This document shows, one piece after another, positions 22,843 through 35,500 of a stretch of 64,000 bases of DNA. Origin of the DNA: Tribonema minus (lineage: Eukaryota > Sar > Xanthophyceae > Tribonematales > Tribonemataceae); NCBI GenBank assembly GCA_017506865.1, contig JAFCMP010000116.1, forward strand, positions 62,001-126,000, read 5' to 3'. Made by a program: the position numbers and the translations under genes. The first letter of the stretch is position 1; each line of letters starts with the position of its first letter. Under the pieces are notes generated by a model. It ran no database searches and had not been told where the DNA came from. It worked only from the letters and a program-made list of their open reading frames with translations.

Positions 22843-25197
22843 GGGGTTGCGGCTCAGCGGGGGGCGGGGCATGCGGTACGCATGTATTCGGCAAGCAGAG
22901 CAGTGCTGTAAGCGTCTTGCTGCGCTCGTGTGGTCGATGGACCCCTAGGCTGGACAATCGGGTGGGGGCGGGTGGGGTGGGGTGGTGGGTTAGTGGAGAC
23001 GTGCAGACAGTCAGGTGTGCGAGTGCTCCGCTGCAGCCAAGCGTCCTGGCTGAGTGAGACTCACAGTCTGTTCCTGCTGGCCGGGGGGGTTCCTGCTTGC
23101 CAAGTAGTGCTGCCATTTGCCCCAATGCTTTCGCAGAGTCACGCATGACACCCCATGCTGAGACCACAGATCATGTGGTCACAATGGGGGGTGGGCAGCC
23201 GCGAGCTACTTGCGACCCAGTTGTGAGTTTACCAGGGAGCCCTGATGTCATAGCCATCTGTTCCTTATCACATAGCAGGATATGCAATATATGTGGCCGC
23301 ACGCGCCAAGATGTACGACATGTAGATGTATGCTACAGCCTGCCTAGAACTGAAACGTGATTCGGGAGTTGGAGCTTCAACATTAGGGCAGAAGTTTAGG
23401 ACACTTCTTGCATCAAGCACGGGCTGTGCTCCAATGTGTTCGTGCTAGCATCTGCATCAGGCTGCGCTCCTGCTTGGCTGCTCTGCAGCCCCAGCTGGTG
23501 CCAGCGCTGTAATGTACATCAGATGGTCATGCGGCCTCTATCCTGTGCCTCAACAACATGCACTGCTTTCATGCTTTTATCACCTTTTAATGCGCTGGTG
23601 AGCTGCCTGTCTTGCTGTGTTGTTATTGTTGTTCCAGGCAAATTTGAATGCCTTGCTTTTCCTGTTAAGTGACACTTCTGCATGCGCCTGTGCAAGCCCG
23701 TTGCCTCAGCAGTCATGGATAGTACTCCCGGCAGAAGCCGTGCGTTGCACTGAGACAATCATCCTCACACTATGAAACTGGCGAGTGCAGTATGAGTGTA
23801 TGTTCAAGTAATAAATTCTGCACAGTGTGAACCGGCTTGCTGATGTGAGCATACATACCATACAGAGCAGAACGCACCGTTTCTGGAGCTCAGAATGTCA
23901 ACTGATTATAATGAATTAAGCTCCCGTATGTCATGGTAGCACACCACTCCCCAACAGCGCACATTGCTGTCACCTGAACGTGTTTCATTCAACGTGCGCA
24001 ACTGACCATGGGAAGCTTCAGGCTGCGCGGTATCATGCAGCTGATTGTGGTGTTTTCTAAAGACTCTTGCTGTAGTCTGGCTGAAGAGTTTGGTTGCCAC
24101 TAGGCACATCTGGAAGACTGCCTTGTCAGCTGCCGCGCCCTTTTGGTTGGCGTACCGCGGTGGACGGTGCCTGCTATAGCGCACGAGCGGTGTGAGTTGC
24201 CTGCTGTTTCCGGTAGCCGCACAGTGAACATATTGACGTCTCTCTGAGGGCGCACCATGGTGTGGTGAGTAACAGGGCAAAGCACACTGTCATTCATCAG
24301 CTGGCAGACCCCCAGAGTCTTGTTGACGTGCGCTTCACCGCGATGCATACCTTTTTTGAGAGCAATACAGATTACGCGACTTGAAACCAGCGCATTACAG
24401 AAGCGGGCATGACAAGGCTGTGCATGCATGCAACCAGTGCGCGGTTGGTATGTAGCATGGCCATTGAACACCTACACAATGTCCAGCAGACAATTGCCTG
24501 GCGCTCAGAGGCGTGTTGTGCTTTGTCCTTTCACACTGCCAGTGCAGCGTTTGTGATGCAAGTCTCGCTGACCTGCATCTGCACCCACATGTTGCAGGTT
24601 CAAGAACCTTCCGGCGCTTGACGAAGCGTTGCTGATTGCCGGTGGCCACTACTTGCATGTGAATTGAAGTCCGCATACGCTGTGTACTCTGCAAGGCGCT
24701 GCTGGTGTCAATACCGGTGCGGCGCTGTGCCGCACATTGCGATGAGTTGCCGGGCATGAGCATATCATAAGGGAAGCGCCCTGTCCCTCGTCTTTTCGTC
24801 TTACATTACCCCCACGGCGCGCTCCGCGAGAGCACTGCCACCAGCAACTGTGGCAACTTGAAGCGCGCCCGCCGCTGCGGCCGTTGTCGGCGGACTGCAC
24901 CTTTGGCAAGACCGCCGCCGCGACAGTGTATCGTACTTGCCACTGTTGTGCACGCACACATGATCACAAAATGGGCGTGCTGCCAGCAGCCCTGTATGAG
25001 CCGCGCACGTTGCCGCCGACTTGTCGCCTTCCTCTTCCTCCCAGAAAGCCGCCTTTTTTATCAACGATAGTTTCTCGGGCGCCAAAAACAGAGACGAGGC
25101 AACTCCAGCGCGCCACTTCCGTCTCTTTCATCGAGCAGCACTTCACTGCCACACTATACACCACCACCTCCTGACCTACATCTGGTGCACTGATACG
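22843..25197. other. Intergenic region between the tandem GSTs
   Basis: No gene recognised. Several open frames on both strands lack coding character. The last ~150 bases must include the GST2 promoter, with the T-rich motif at 25050-25067 matching that upstream of GST1. Confidence 0.4.
25050..25067 (+). promoter_or_regulatory. Candidate shared GST promoter motif
   Basis: GCCGCCTTTTTTATCAACG-like sequence resembling GCGCCTTTTTTAATCG at 20615-20630 upstream of the paralog. Conservation in otherwise diverged upstream DNA suggests function, but a chance T run is possible. Confidence 0.3.
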
Positions 25198-27263
25198 ATG
25201 TCGGCCCTCGCCAATGGGGAGCTGGAGCTGTTCAGCACTTTCTTCTCCCGCGCACCCATGGCAAGTCCAGACAACTTGGCAACACACACTCACACACACA
25301 TGCAGGGGCGCACATGCGTCGATGAGCCATAGAGAATCAGCGCAGTGTTGTACACCTGAAAATAGCTTCGCTGACCAGCTTGCACATGCAGCGCTGGACT
25401 TGCCGCTCCCACCTGCCGCCGCTGCCACTTGCCCATGCGCGCCGGTGCTCGCAACGGAGGTCCGGCCTGGTGCAGCCTGCGGTACTTTGAGCGAGGCTTT
25501 GTTTACCAGCTGCTTTATATTCCTGAGCATGTTTGACCATGCTGTCAGCGTCTGTGCTCCCTGCAGGTGCGCTGGTATCTGCACGAGCTCGGGCTTGGCG
25601 CCAAGTGCAAGATCTCGGATCCCATGGCCGATGCTGAAGCTGCCAAAAGGTGCACCACGATCATGTTACCACTGATCCGCTCATCCTCATTTTGTACAGC
25701 CCGCATGTCAGCTCTTGATGAGAATTTTGCATTTTGTGCAGCTTTTGATGAGAATTTTGCATATGCAGTCAAGCCCGAAGCATTGAACATAATGACTTCA
25801 AAGTTGTTGACTAATGTGGATGTTCCGGTACTCTGCGTTGACGGCGCTTGGTGACGGCATCATGATGACGCATCATACAACGCTCGCTTGCACATTTGCT
25901 GCAGGAACCCTTCTCCCTTTGGCAAGATGCCCTCCCTCTGTGACATAGAGAACGGCAAGCCCGTTGGCATCTTTGAGAGCGGTGCCGTCCTGATGTACCT
26001 TGCAGGTGAGTTGACAATGTGTACTTGCAAACACATGCACTGTAATGTTCTCCCCTCGGATCTTGAGGTCACACAAATGCTGAAGTTAACCACTTCAAAA
26101 AACTCGTATGCTTGAGCACACACAACTTACCAGGATGCGCGCACCAGCCCCTGTGCGAATGGAGTGCTTACAAACATAGCGTTGCTGTCAAGCTGAGTTC
26201 ATCAACTGTCGTCGAGTTTGCTTCACTGAGGTCCAATCCTTCACGATGCTTAAGTGATGCCAGAGCCCAGCCAACTTCGTTGCGAGCTTGCAGAAGACAA
26301 GTTTGAGTCTACTTGATGTGTCAGTCACGTCTTCTTAGTGGCAGCTTCCGCCGCTCCGGCACCGTCATGTTGCGTGGCCACTGGCTGCGTCGCACAAGGA
26401 ACTGAGCGGTTTCAGCTGCAGTGCTCAGCAGCCTCTGTACGCACATTACCACTGGCAAGTGCACATTGGGTGCTGCTGCTGCTGCTCCCATCACCACACG
26501 AGTCTTGGCCAGAAAGCCACAAAATATGACAGACTGACGAGCTCCTTTTGCGTATGCATGCATCTAACCCTACCCTTGCCCCATCGCTTCAAACCCTGAC
26601 CCGACCCCCTGCAGACAAGTACACCAACCTCGACACCCCCGCCAAGCGCGCCAACCTCAATCAGTGGCTCTTCTTCGTGAACGCCAGCCTGTGCCCCCTC
26701 ATCATGCGCCAAGACCCCAGCGGGAAGGTCACGGGCACAGCGCTCAGCCAGGACCCCCTCCCCAAGGACATCGCCGCGCTGGAGAAGATTCTGGGCGAGC
26801 GCGCGTGGCTCGCAGGTAGGGTTGCACAAAAACGTATTTGGCCACACGGATATGGCGTATTTGGGGCGTATTTGGCAACCACGAGTATGTCTTCAGCAAA
26901 CCTCAACATGAAAGTATGCTGCGCGCAGGGCGTATCTGTGGGGCATGCGGTGAGTCTGCTCAATCCCGAGCATACAGTCTGCCACAAAAGGGCCACTTGA
27001 ACTCAGAAATAAACTTCAAAAGACGCTTTTTTGCAACCCTACGAGTCGCAGGCGACGACTTCAGCGCTGCCGACGTCGCTGCGGGCAGCTACCTACTGTA
27101 CGTCAAGGAACTCTTCAAGGATGTGGACATGAGCCGCCTGCCCAATACGGCGGCGTACATGGAGCGCTGCCGCAAGCGCCCTGGCTACGCTGTTGCGTGG
27201 CCGCCCGCCGACGCGCCTGCGTACGGCCACTGCCCCGCCGCCGCCGCCGTGGCTGACAAGTAG
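25198..27263 (+). CDS. Glutathione S-transferase, second tandem copy
   Basis: Exons 25198-25260, 25567-25649, 25905-26005, 26615-26815 and 27052-27263 join in phase into 219 residues. It parallels the copy at 20684 throughout: ELFSTFFSRAPM, WYLHELGLGAKCK, NPSPFGKMPSL, FESGAVLMYLA, LGERAWLAGDDFSAADV and PNTAAYMERCRKRPGY. It has a shorter N-terminus and an extra Ala/Pro-rich C-terminal tail. The first intron again uses a GC donor (ATG|GCAAGT). The decisive oddity is intron 4, between AG and DDFSAAD: the other copy has no intron there, and this one has transposon-like ends (see the mobile element at 26816). Intron positions 1-3 are identical in both genes, so they predate the duplication. Confidence 0.9.
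25261..25262 (+). other. GC splice donor of GST2 intron 1
   Basis: ATG|GCAAGT joining in phase 0 to 25567; same codon and same donor as in the paralog. Confidence 0.85.
26816..27042 (+). mobile_element. Introner: transposon-derived intron in GST2
   Basis: A 227-base insertion whose ends are inverted repeats: 26816-26840 (GTAGGGTTGCACAAAAACGT...) against 27018-27042, 22 of 25 matching. It is flanked by GGCTCGCAG (26807-26815) and GAGTCGCAG (27043-27051), 7 of 9 alike, a plausible decayed target-site duplication. The uninterrupted paralog has GGCTCGCGGGCGACGA at this spot. The first two bases of the element are the splice donor GT, and the second target copy ends in the acceptor AG. The intron (26816-27051) is therefore the element plus one target copy. 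No internal coding sequence, so it would be non-autonomous. Confidence 0.85.
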
Positions 27264-29586
27264 CTGCGCTTGGGCTGAGAGGCAAGTACTCTTTATTGAA
27301 TTCTTGCTCAGGGCGCGAAAAGCCCAGATGGTGCATGTCCATGGACCTGCAACCATAATCTACATGTGTCTTTGCAAGGCAGGTGCTTGAGATACAGATA
27401 TTTCCACTTGTTGTTTGGGGCGTTAAATAGCCCCTCCTGACTGAAGTCAAGCTTGCCAGCAGATTCTAGGTGTACTTTGTGACAGAGTCTCAACTTGCAA
27501 TTGCACAAATGTTCACTCAAAACGACGTCGCCAGCTTGAAGAGTGCCTGTCCCTCACCCAACTAGATCGTGTAGGCAAGTGTCTGCCAGTTGATGGTAGC
27601 ATGGTACCTGTTGTCAATTCTTGCTCAGGGCGCGAAAGGCGCAAAAAAGCCCAGATGGAGGCTATCTAACTTGAGCTTGCTGTACGGAATCTGCATGTCG
27701 TGTGACAGTCTGAAAGTGTCTCAATGACAACCACTCAAACGCCGCCGCCGCCAAATGGCATCTCGAGGTCCCCCCCTCATGGTACTTGCCAGTTGTTGCT
27801 AACATGGCATGTTTACGGAGCATCATCACAGGGCAGGGTTCTCCGCAGCGTGTTCAACTAAAGAGTCACCAGAGCAAAAGTCACAGTGGTCATCATGTTG
27901 GGGAGGTTGGCAATATCCTTGGCACCTATATATTGATGTGTGGAGGCGGTCAACAGCACATGCTGCTGCGTCTCATTCCATCATAAAAAACCTGTGCAGT
28001 GCTGCAATTGCCTGAGAGCACCCGTTTAAGCTTGTCAGCCTGTTGCACATCAAACTGTACCACTCAACAACTTGCTGTCTGATGTGCTGCACTCTTTATG
28101 CAGATGATTGATGGCAAGGCCTGTCAGATGATCAACGGCAAGACCTATCAGCAGGAGCGACCACTCTGCTTTGGGGGTTGCCAAAGCAGGGTATATACAG
28201 TATTACTAGCAGACAACAATGCACACCGGCCTTGGGTGATCTGCCCGTTTTCTTTTTGCAAAAACAGATGTGTAGCGCCATGAGTCCTTCCCCTGGGCCT
28301 GGGGGGGGGGGGGGGGGCTATGTATACCACGCGGTGGCTTGTCGGGGCTAAGTATACCACAAGCCACCGCAACGCATTTGAGGCGCCTAGCGCCGCCTGC
28401 TGCCGCTTTCAGCAAGGGGTACTTCGCTTGCACAGGGTTTCAAAGCTGTACAACTAAACTAGCATTAGCATGGGTGTCCGCTTGGTTTTTTCTGGGGACC
28501 TTCCTAGGGGAGGTGCGTCATGTAGGAGTTGGAAAGGGTGTGGCGCATGGAAGGCGGTATTTGCTGGTCCAATATTTTGAAGTACTCGCATATTCTGTAG
28601 GGAGTCAGGCTAATGCATTTCGACGCTATATCAGCACCATCAGTATTGTGTCATCATTTCTGTGCGTGCTTGTGTGTGTCCACTGTCTTGGATGCCATCT
28701 TTTCTGTGCATGCATGTACGTATGCTGGTGCCATCGACTTTGCTCACAAGGTTGTGGTCATGCATCCACGAGTTGCCTCCTTCAGCGGTTGACTGACCCA
28801 TGCTCGTCCTCATGCATGTGCCATCATGCTCGGCCTCATGCACGTGCATGCTAGGCGACTTTGACTTGGACTTGACTTTGACGACTTCAACTTGACTTTT
28901 TGCTGCCAAATTTTAGTACTTCAAGTAGCAGTTGACAAACCCCAACTGCCTGCCACTGCGTGCTTAATGATATGACCTTATCTGTCATGCAACTGCAGCG
29001 AGCAGCAGCCTTGATGTTCTCTCTCACATGTAGCCCCTTAGTAACAGCTTGCCCACGTTCGCAGGGGCTGCAGACGCGCGAGTATCGTCCACTCCTCAGT
29101 TCCAAAATGCAGTGCGGCTTTCCCATACACTCAAAGAGACATTTTGTTGCATAGTGATCTGGCAAACGCTGTGTGGGTTTGACTGCAGTTGTTGGATGTG
29201 GAGCAACACCTGCCAGTGCTTGCAAACTCCAGGAGCAGCCATCACAACCACGAGCAAGACCAAACTGACTAGCTGCATGGCTCATGTCACGACTCGCAGC
29301 GCCGTGAAACAGATGCAAGCACCACCGTTGCGGCTAACCCCAACCCTAACCCTGACGAGTGCCACACAACACTTCATTATAGGGGGGGCTTGCTGGCAGT
29401 TAAGAACTAGACTGCAAAAAACAACAAGCGAAGCAAAACAACCAGGACAACGGCTGTGTACAGTGCACGACATACACAACGCGTCAAGACACAAGTGCAA
29501 GCCTCGCAGAACTCCATCGTTAACGAAGGTGCAGCAGCAGGGGATGGCAAGTGATGTTAATAAATATTACATTCACAAATTGCACG
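27264..29586. other. Intergenic; 3' flank duplication of GST2, hairpin
   Basis: No gene recognised. About 35 bases beginning ATTCTTGCTCAGGGCGCGAAA at 27299 recur at 27614 with a short internal expansion, a ~315-base duplication of the GST2 3' flank. A G run lies at 28303-28317. It is followed by a perfect 12-base inverted repeat (28331-28342, GCGGTGGCTTGT, against 28359-28370), with two copies of CTA-GTATACCAC around it. CCCTAA-like repeats lie at 29336-29356. Confidence 0.5.
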
Positions 29587-32500
29587 TCAGAGCTTCTCCA
29601 CCACGTCGATCCCCAGCAGCCCGAGGCTCAACTTAATGGTCGCGGCGGTGACGCTGCACAGCGCGACGCGGCTCGCGCGCAGCTCGTCCGTCGCCGCGGC
29701 GTTCACCGGGCACCCCTCGTAGAACTGGTTGAAGCGCTGCGACAGGTCAAACAGGTACTCGCACAGCCTGTTGGGGTAGAGATCGCGCTCGAGTTCGGTC
29801 AGGACCTCGGGCAGGCGCAGCAGCGTGCGCGCAAGCGTGAGCTCCGCGGGGTGCTCCAGGACGATACGCGGAGGGTCACTTGTTGAAATTGGTGTTGAAG
29901 TTGTGGCACGTCGCCGGATGCCCTGCGGGTACACGCGCATGGGGCGATGCACACCAGCGTTCAGCAGCCGTTGAAACGCTATTTCCGTTTTGGATCGTGA
30001 GGTACCGTCCCGGATGAGAACTGGCAGCGCTATCTCGCACACAAGCACTTGACGGCATAGATGGCATGAACTGCAAAGTACACTTCTAAGAATACGCATA
30101 CACTTCATGAAGAAGTGTACTCCAATGTACACACTTCCAAGGGCAGTGCAGGCAGGCGCAGGCGTCCTGCAGCCACAACGACAGCATATGTGCATGCGCA
30201 GAGCTCGCCGCGTCGGCGCACCACGCATCAGCAGCAGCACCAATGTCGCGGCAGTCCAAAGCGGCTAGCGCAACACACAGCTACACTCCGCATGCGGCAC
30301 TGCGATGCCTACCCCAGCGCCCCGCCGCAGCAGTGGCAGCAGCAGCAGCAGCAGCGGCGGCGGCAGCAGCAGCACCATCACCAGCAGCAGCAGCAGCACC
30401 AGCAGCAGCAGCAGCACCACCACCAGCAGCGGCGGCAGCGGCAGCGGCGGCAGCAGCAACGCTCCGCACCCACCTGTATGCGCGCGTACGCGTACATCAT
30501 GTACGGCGCCGTGTTCCCCTGCAGCGACAGCATCTTGGCGTAGCTGAAGCGGTAGTTGCTCTCGCGGTTCATGCTCAAGTCCGCATACTTCACCGCCCCG
30601 AGCCCCACTTTCCGCGCCACCGCGCGCTCCTCCTCCCCCATCCCCCTCCCCTCCTCCGCCAGCCGCTTCTCCATGTCCTCCGCAGCGATGCGCACGGCCT
30701 CGTCTAGGAGGTCCTTGAGCTTGACGGTGTCGCCGCTGCGCGTCTTGAACTTCTTGCCATCCTCGCCCTGGACCAGGCCGAAGGGCACGTGCTGCAGCTG
30801 CAGCGACGGCGGCGCGAGGCCCGAGCGGCGCGCGACCTGGACATGCAAAGGGTCACGGCAGGGTATGTTGGGTATGTCGGCAGGGTATGTTGGGTATGTT
30901 GCTGGTCTGTACGAGAGGAAGCTGGCTGATTTAACAGTCAACATCACACCGTCCTCGCTGTTAAGCCAAACAGTGTTCTCTGCAGCTGCAGCGACGGCGG
31001 CGCGAGGCCCGAGCGGCGCGCGACGCGGGCCAGCGCGCAGGGCCACAGTAGGGTATGTTGGTTATGTTGCTGCCCTGCATCTTGAAGTAGGGATAGGGAC
31101 CCGACTGATTTAGCAGTCAACATCATGCTGCCCTCGCCGTGATACCAAGTAGTGCGGTACTGCAGGTGCGACGACGGCGGCACAAAGCCCAAGAGGCGCG
31201 TCACCTGGATGCGCGGGGTCGGTGGAAGGGTATGTATGAAAGTACTGCATACATTGTCATAGGCATAATCATAGGCGTAGAATATGGGGGTATGGTGGTG
31301 GCTGCCAGAAGGGCCCTCTCTGACCCTACGGCATGCGGCTGACACTTGAAGTCTGCCACTTGAAGTCAGCATCACGACGTCCTCGCCTTGAGGCCAAACT
31401 GTGCTGCAGATGAAGTGCCGATAGCACTAGCCCTAACCCTACGCCCGAGCGGCGCATCCCCTGGACAAGCCAGGGCACTGTCAAAACCTAACTTTGGACA
31501 AAAACAGGGTGCTATCAGCGCTTTAGCTGGACACTGTCAGCCAATCCTAACCCTGGTAGGTAGGCCTCACCTGGAGCACCTGGCCACTGTCGGTCACGTA
31601 CAGCACACGTGCGCCCTTAGGGTACTCAACCAGGGCATTACCGTCGCCTAACCTTAACCCCAAGAAGTGGCACTGTCAGTGTCAGCCAACCGTGACCTGA
31701 ACCCTAACGTGAGGTCTCACCTGGAACACCTGGCGGAAGTGCGACGCCTGGCCGCTGTCGGTCACGTACAGCACGCGCCCTTTGGGTTAACCAGGGCACT
31801 ATCGAAACTTACCCTGTGCCAAAACAGGGTTTGCATCAGCGCTAGGCTAACCAAGGGCTAATCACTGCTAGCCAACGCTAATCGTAGCCCTAACACCGGC
31901 GCCTCACCTGAAACACCTGATCGAAGTGCGACGCCTGCCCGCTGTCGGTCACGTACAGCACGCGGTCCGCGCGCTCCTGCGTGGCGCGCTGCTTCACCGC
32001 GGCGAGGTCCGTGGTGGAGTACATGTAACCGCCATCCGTCTTCTGAACGATCAGAGCCTGAGCACTGTCATCGCGGTTCTGCGGGCCGCAGACCAGCAAC
32101 GGCACGAAAGATGATATCAGGACTGGAGCTGGATGCGTACGATCAAGTCCTCAATGAACAAGACCAAGTCCTCAATACAAAGGCATGGCAGCACACGCGC
32201 CGTGCCTGGCGCGCATCTCGCAGCTTCGAGCGCCACTTGTGAAGTGCGTATGCAATCAGGGTTAAGGCTAGGGTTGGTGGCGGTTGTGACAGTGCTCAGC
32301 AAGTGGCAGCACGATCAGCGTCTGAGCGCTGCCATCGCGGTTCTGCAGTGACGCTCCGCCCGACAGCAACGGCACAAAGCCACACACCAGGGCTGAATGC
32401 GTGCAACCGAACCCTCCATACAAAAGCATGGCGGCGCTCTCTTCCGCCTGGTGCGCATCTCGCAGCTTGAAGCGCCGCCTCTGAGGCGCGTACTTCAATC

Positions 32501-35500
32501 ACGGTTAAGACTAAGGTTGGTGGCAGCTGTGACAGTGCTCAGGATGTGGCAGCACGATCAGCGCCTGAGCGCTGTCATCGCGATGCGGCGGTGACGCTCC
32601 GCCCGACAGCAACACCACAAACTATACTTCTATTTTAGGGCTGGATGCGTGCAACAAAGTCCTCGATTCAAGAGCATGGCAGCGCTCGCGCTCTGCCTTG
32701 TGCGCATCTCGCTTCTTAGAAATCCGCTATTAAAGTGCGTATGCAATCAGGGTTGAGGCTAGCGTTGGTGGGCAGTTGTGACAGTGCTCAGTGAGTGACA
32801 ATCCTCAACGCATGGCAGCGCTCCTGCCCCGCCTTAAGTCCGCACATCTCAACATGAGTTCACCAGCCTGTAATTGAACGACGGACGGACACAGTCCTTG
32901 CATTCACTCTGCTTGCCGAGAGCCTGTAGGGGCGCCCCCATGGTGGTCCTACCTCCAGCGTGAAACCTAACCCTGACCCTAATGCTGAACCAAACCTTAC
33001 CCCGATGCGTCTCAGCATCGGCATGATATGAACACATCATATTGCACACTGCGCTGCCGGAACAGACAACGGCGAGCACCATGACTACCCTGAGACCCAA
33101 GCCTGTTGTGCTGAACGCTCACAAATGACATCGCCGAGACTCGATGGCACGGTGCACAAAAAAAATAAAATCAGCAGGCGTCACCTTGGCATCATGCCAT
33201 CGCTGCACACAGCATCTCCTCGTGCACACTCAGACCTAGAGTCAGACCCAGAGTCGAGACTCGGTGCAAGCAAGCTGCAGGAGTCACCTTGGCCTCTATG
33301 CCATCGCTGCACACGGCACTTGCTCGCTGCTCAGACTCATACCCAGAGTCAAACTCAGAGTCGTGTCTCACCTTGGCATCCTTGATGAACACCACCTGCT
33401 CGCCGTCGCTCTCACTTTGGTCGCTGCACAGACTCATACCCGGAGTCAGACTCAGAGTCGCGGTTAACCTTGGCCCCCTCTATGCACACCACCTGCGCGC
33501 CGTCGCTCTCCGCAGACTCAGACCCAGACCCAGACTCAGACTCCATGACTCACCTTGGCCCCCTCGATGAACACCACCTGCGCGCCTTCGCTCTCCTGGA
33601 GCAGCCCTCCCTCCCTCAGCTCCTCAATTACCCCCCCCAGCATGGAGTTGTAAAAGCTCTCGCCCCGTTCCTCCAGCTTGACGCCCAGGATGTCGTAGAT
33701 GACCTGGAACTCGCGCCGGCTGAGGTCGCACAGCAGCCGCCACGCGCGCAGCACGTCGGGGTCCCCCGCCTGCAGCCTCACCACCTCTGTCAAACTCAAG
33801 CAAGGATGATTGGGTGAGTCAACTTCAACTTCAACGTCGTTGCAAGGGCCTCCACCTCTGTGAACATCGTGTGATTGGGGGGTGAATCAACGTAAACTTC
33901 ATTGCAGTGCAAAGCATGTCCAGGTCCCCTGCCTGCAGCCTCACCACGTTTGTGACTGTCGTGAGCACAAGAAAACGCGCCAGGCAACTACAAGTCAGCC
34001 ACTTCAAGTTCACCAACTTCAAGTTTGTGAACGTTGCAGCGCGAAATTGGAAAGGGACGGATTTGCTGATCTGCACAGGTATCTTGAAACAATGAGTCAA
34101 CCTCAAATGCACTGAAGTGCACCAAGCCAGCGCGATTCGCACAGCAGCTTTGGAGCATGCAGAATGTAGGGTTTGCACTTGCGGCGCGCACCAGAATATG
34201 AGTGCACGGCCGCAAGTGTCCTTGAACTTGAATGTCACAGCCACACAATGCTGGACGAGGACGATATGCTGCTCTGCACAGGAGCTGGCATCATACAGGT
34301 CCATTGCCAACAGTGCTGTTATGCTGAGCTGCTGACACGATTTGAGCATCATCGCCCCAGAATGTTGAAGAATACGGACTGTACCCAGTGACATGAGACC
34401 ACCGCAGCTGCATGGAAGTCGGACGCCACTGAGTCGGAACGTGCTTGTATGAATCATGCAGCATGATGGACCGCATAGCACATGTGACGCACACTTGGCT
34501 ACCTTACAACCGCCGTCCCACTCATGAACCCCAGTAAATCAAGCTGATATACGTTGGATACTGATTTAGAGCAACACATCGTACTGAGCTGTGCCGCCAA
34601 TCTGCTAATGCACAGCTCAAGACTGCGTCTGACGCCTGCGCCTGCGCATTCTGGTTGTAGTGCTGCAGCCAACATCAACATGCTTGGCAGTCTCGCCACG
34701 CCACCTGCAACAGGCCCAGCTATAGCGGCCTCAAAGCGAGCGCAATCCTCTCAGAGCTCACACACTATTAACAACGGAGAGTCACCGCGCTGACCTGCCC
34801 TGGAGCGCTCCTTGAAGCTGGCATCGCCATCAAACCGCTCCTTCGCCTTCTTGTAGAACTCCACGAGGTCCCCGATGTCCACCTCGCCCGCCGTTATGGA
34901 TCCCTCGCCACCGTCGCCGTCCGCCAGCGCCTGCGGCACCTCCTCCTTGAGATAGGTAATGAGCATGCCAAACTGCGTCCCCCAATCCCCCACGTGGTTG
35001 AGCCGCAGCACGTCGTGCCCCTGGAACTCGAGGACGCGGCACAGCGTGTCGCCGATGATGGTGCTGCGCAGGTGCCCCACGTGCATCTCCTTGGCGATGT
35101 TGGGGCTGCTGAAGTCGACCACGATGCGCTGCGGCGCTGTCGTCTTGGCGATGGCCAGCCGGCTCTCGTCCTCGAGCATGGCCGTGATGCGAGATTGGAT
35201 GTACTCCGGCTTCAGCCGCAGGTTGATGAAGCCCGGCCCGGCTATGTCTGGCGGATCACACAGATCTGCCACCTCCAGGGCGTCTATCAGCTGCTGTGCA
35301 ATGTCACGGGGCTTGGCGTTGAGTGGCTTCGCCAGTGCCATCGCAGCGTTGCATTGATAATCACCAAACTCCGGCTTCGTAGCTGCTGTCACCATGGGTG
35401 CAGCAGCTGCCCCTGCCTCGCCGAAAGCTTTTACAAGCGCTTGTCGCACAGCTGCCTCAATGTAATCCTTGGGCCTGCCGCCATCGTCACCCTGCGTTGG

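Noticed and set aside
23906-24471. Two overlapping minus-strand frames between the GST genes
   Set aside because: No domains, unusual amino-acid composition, and no splice-consistent neighbours.
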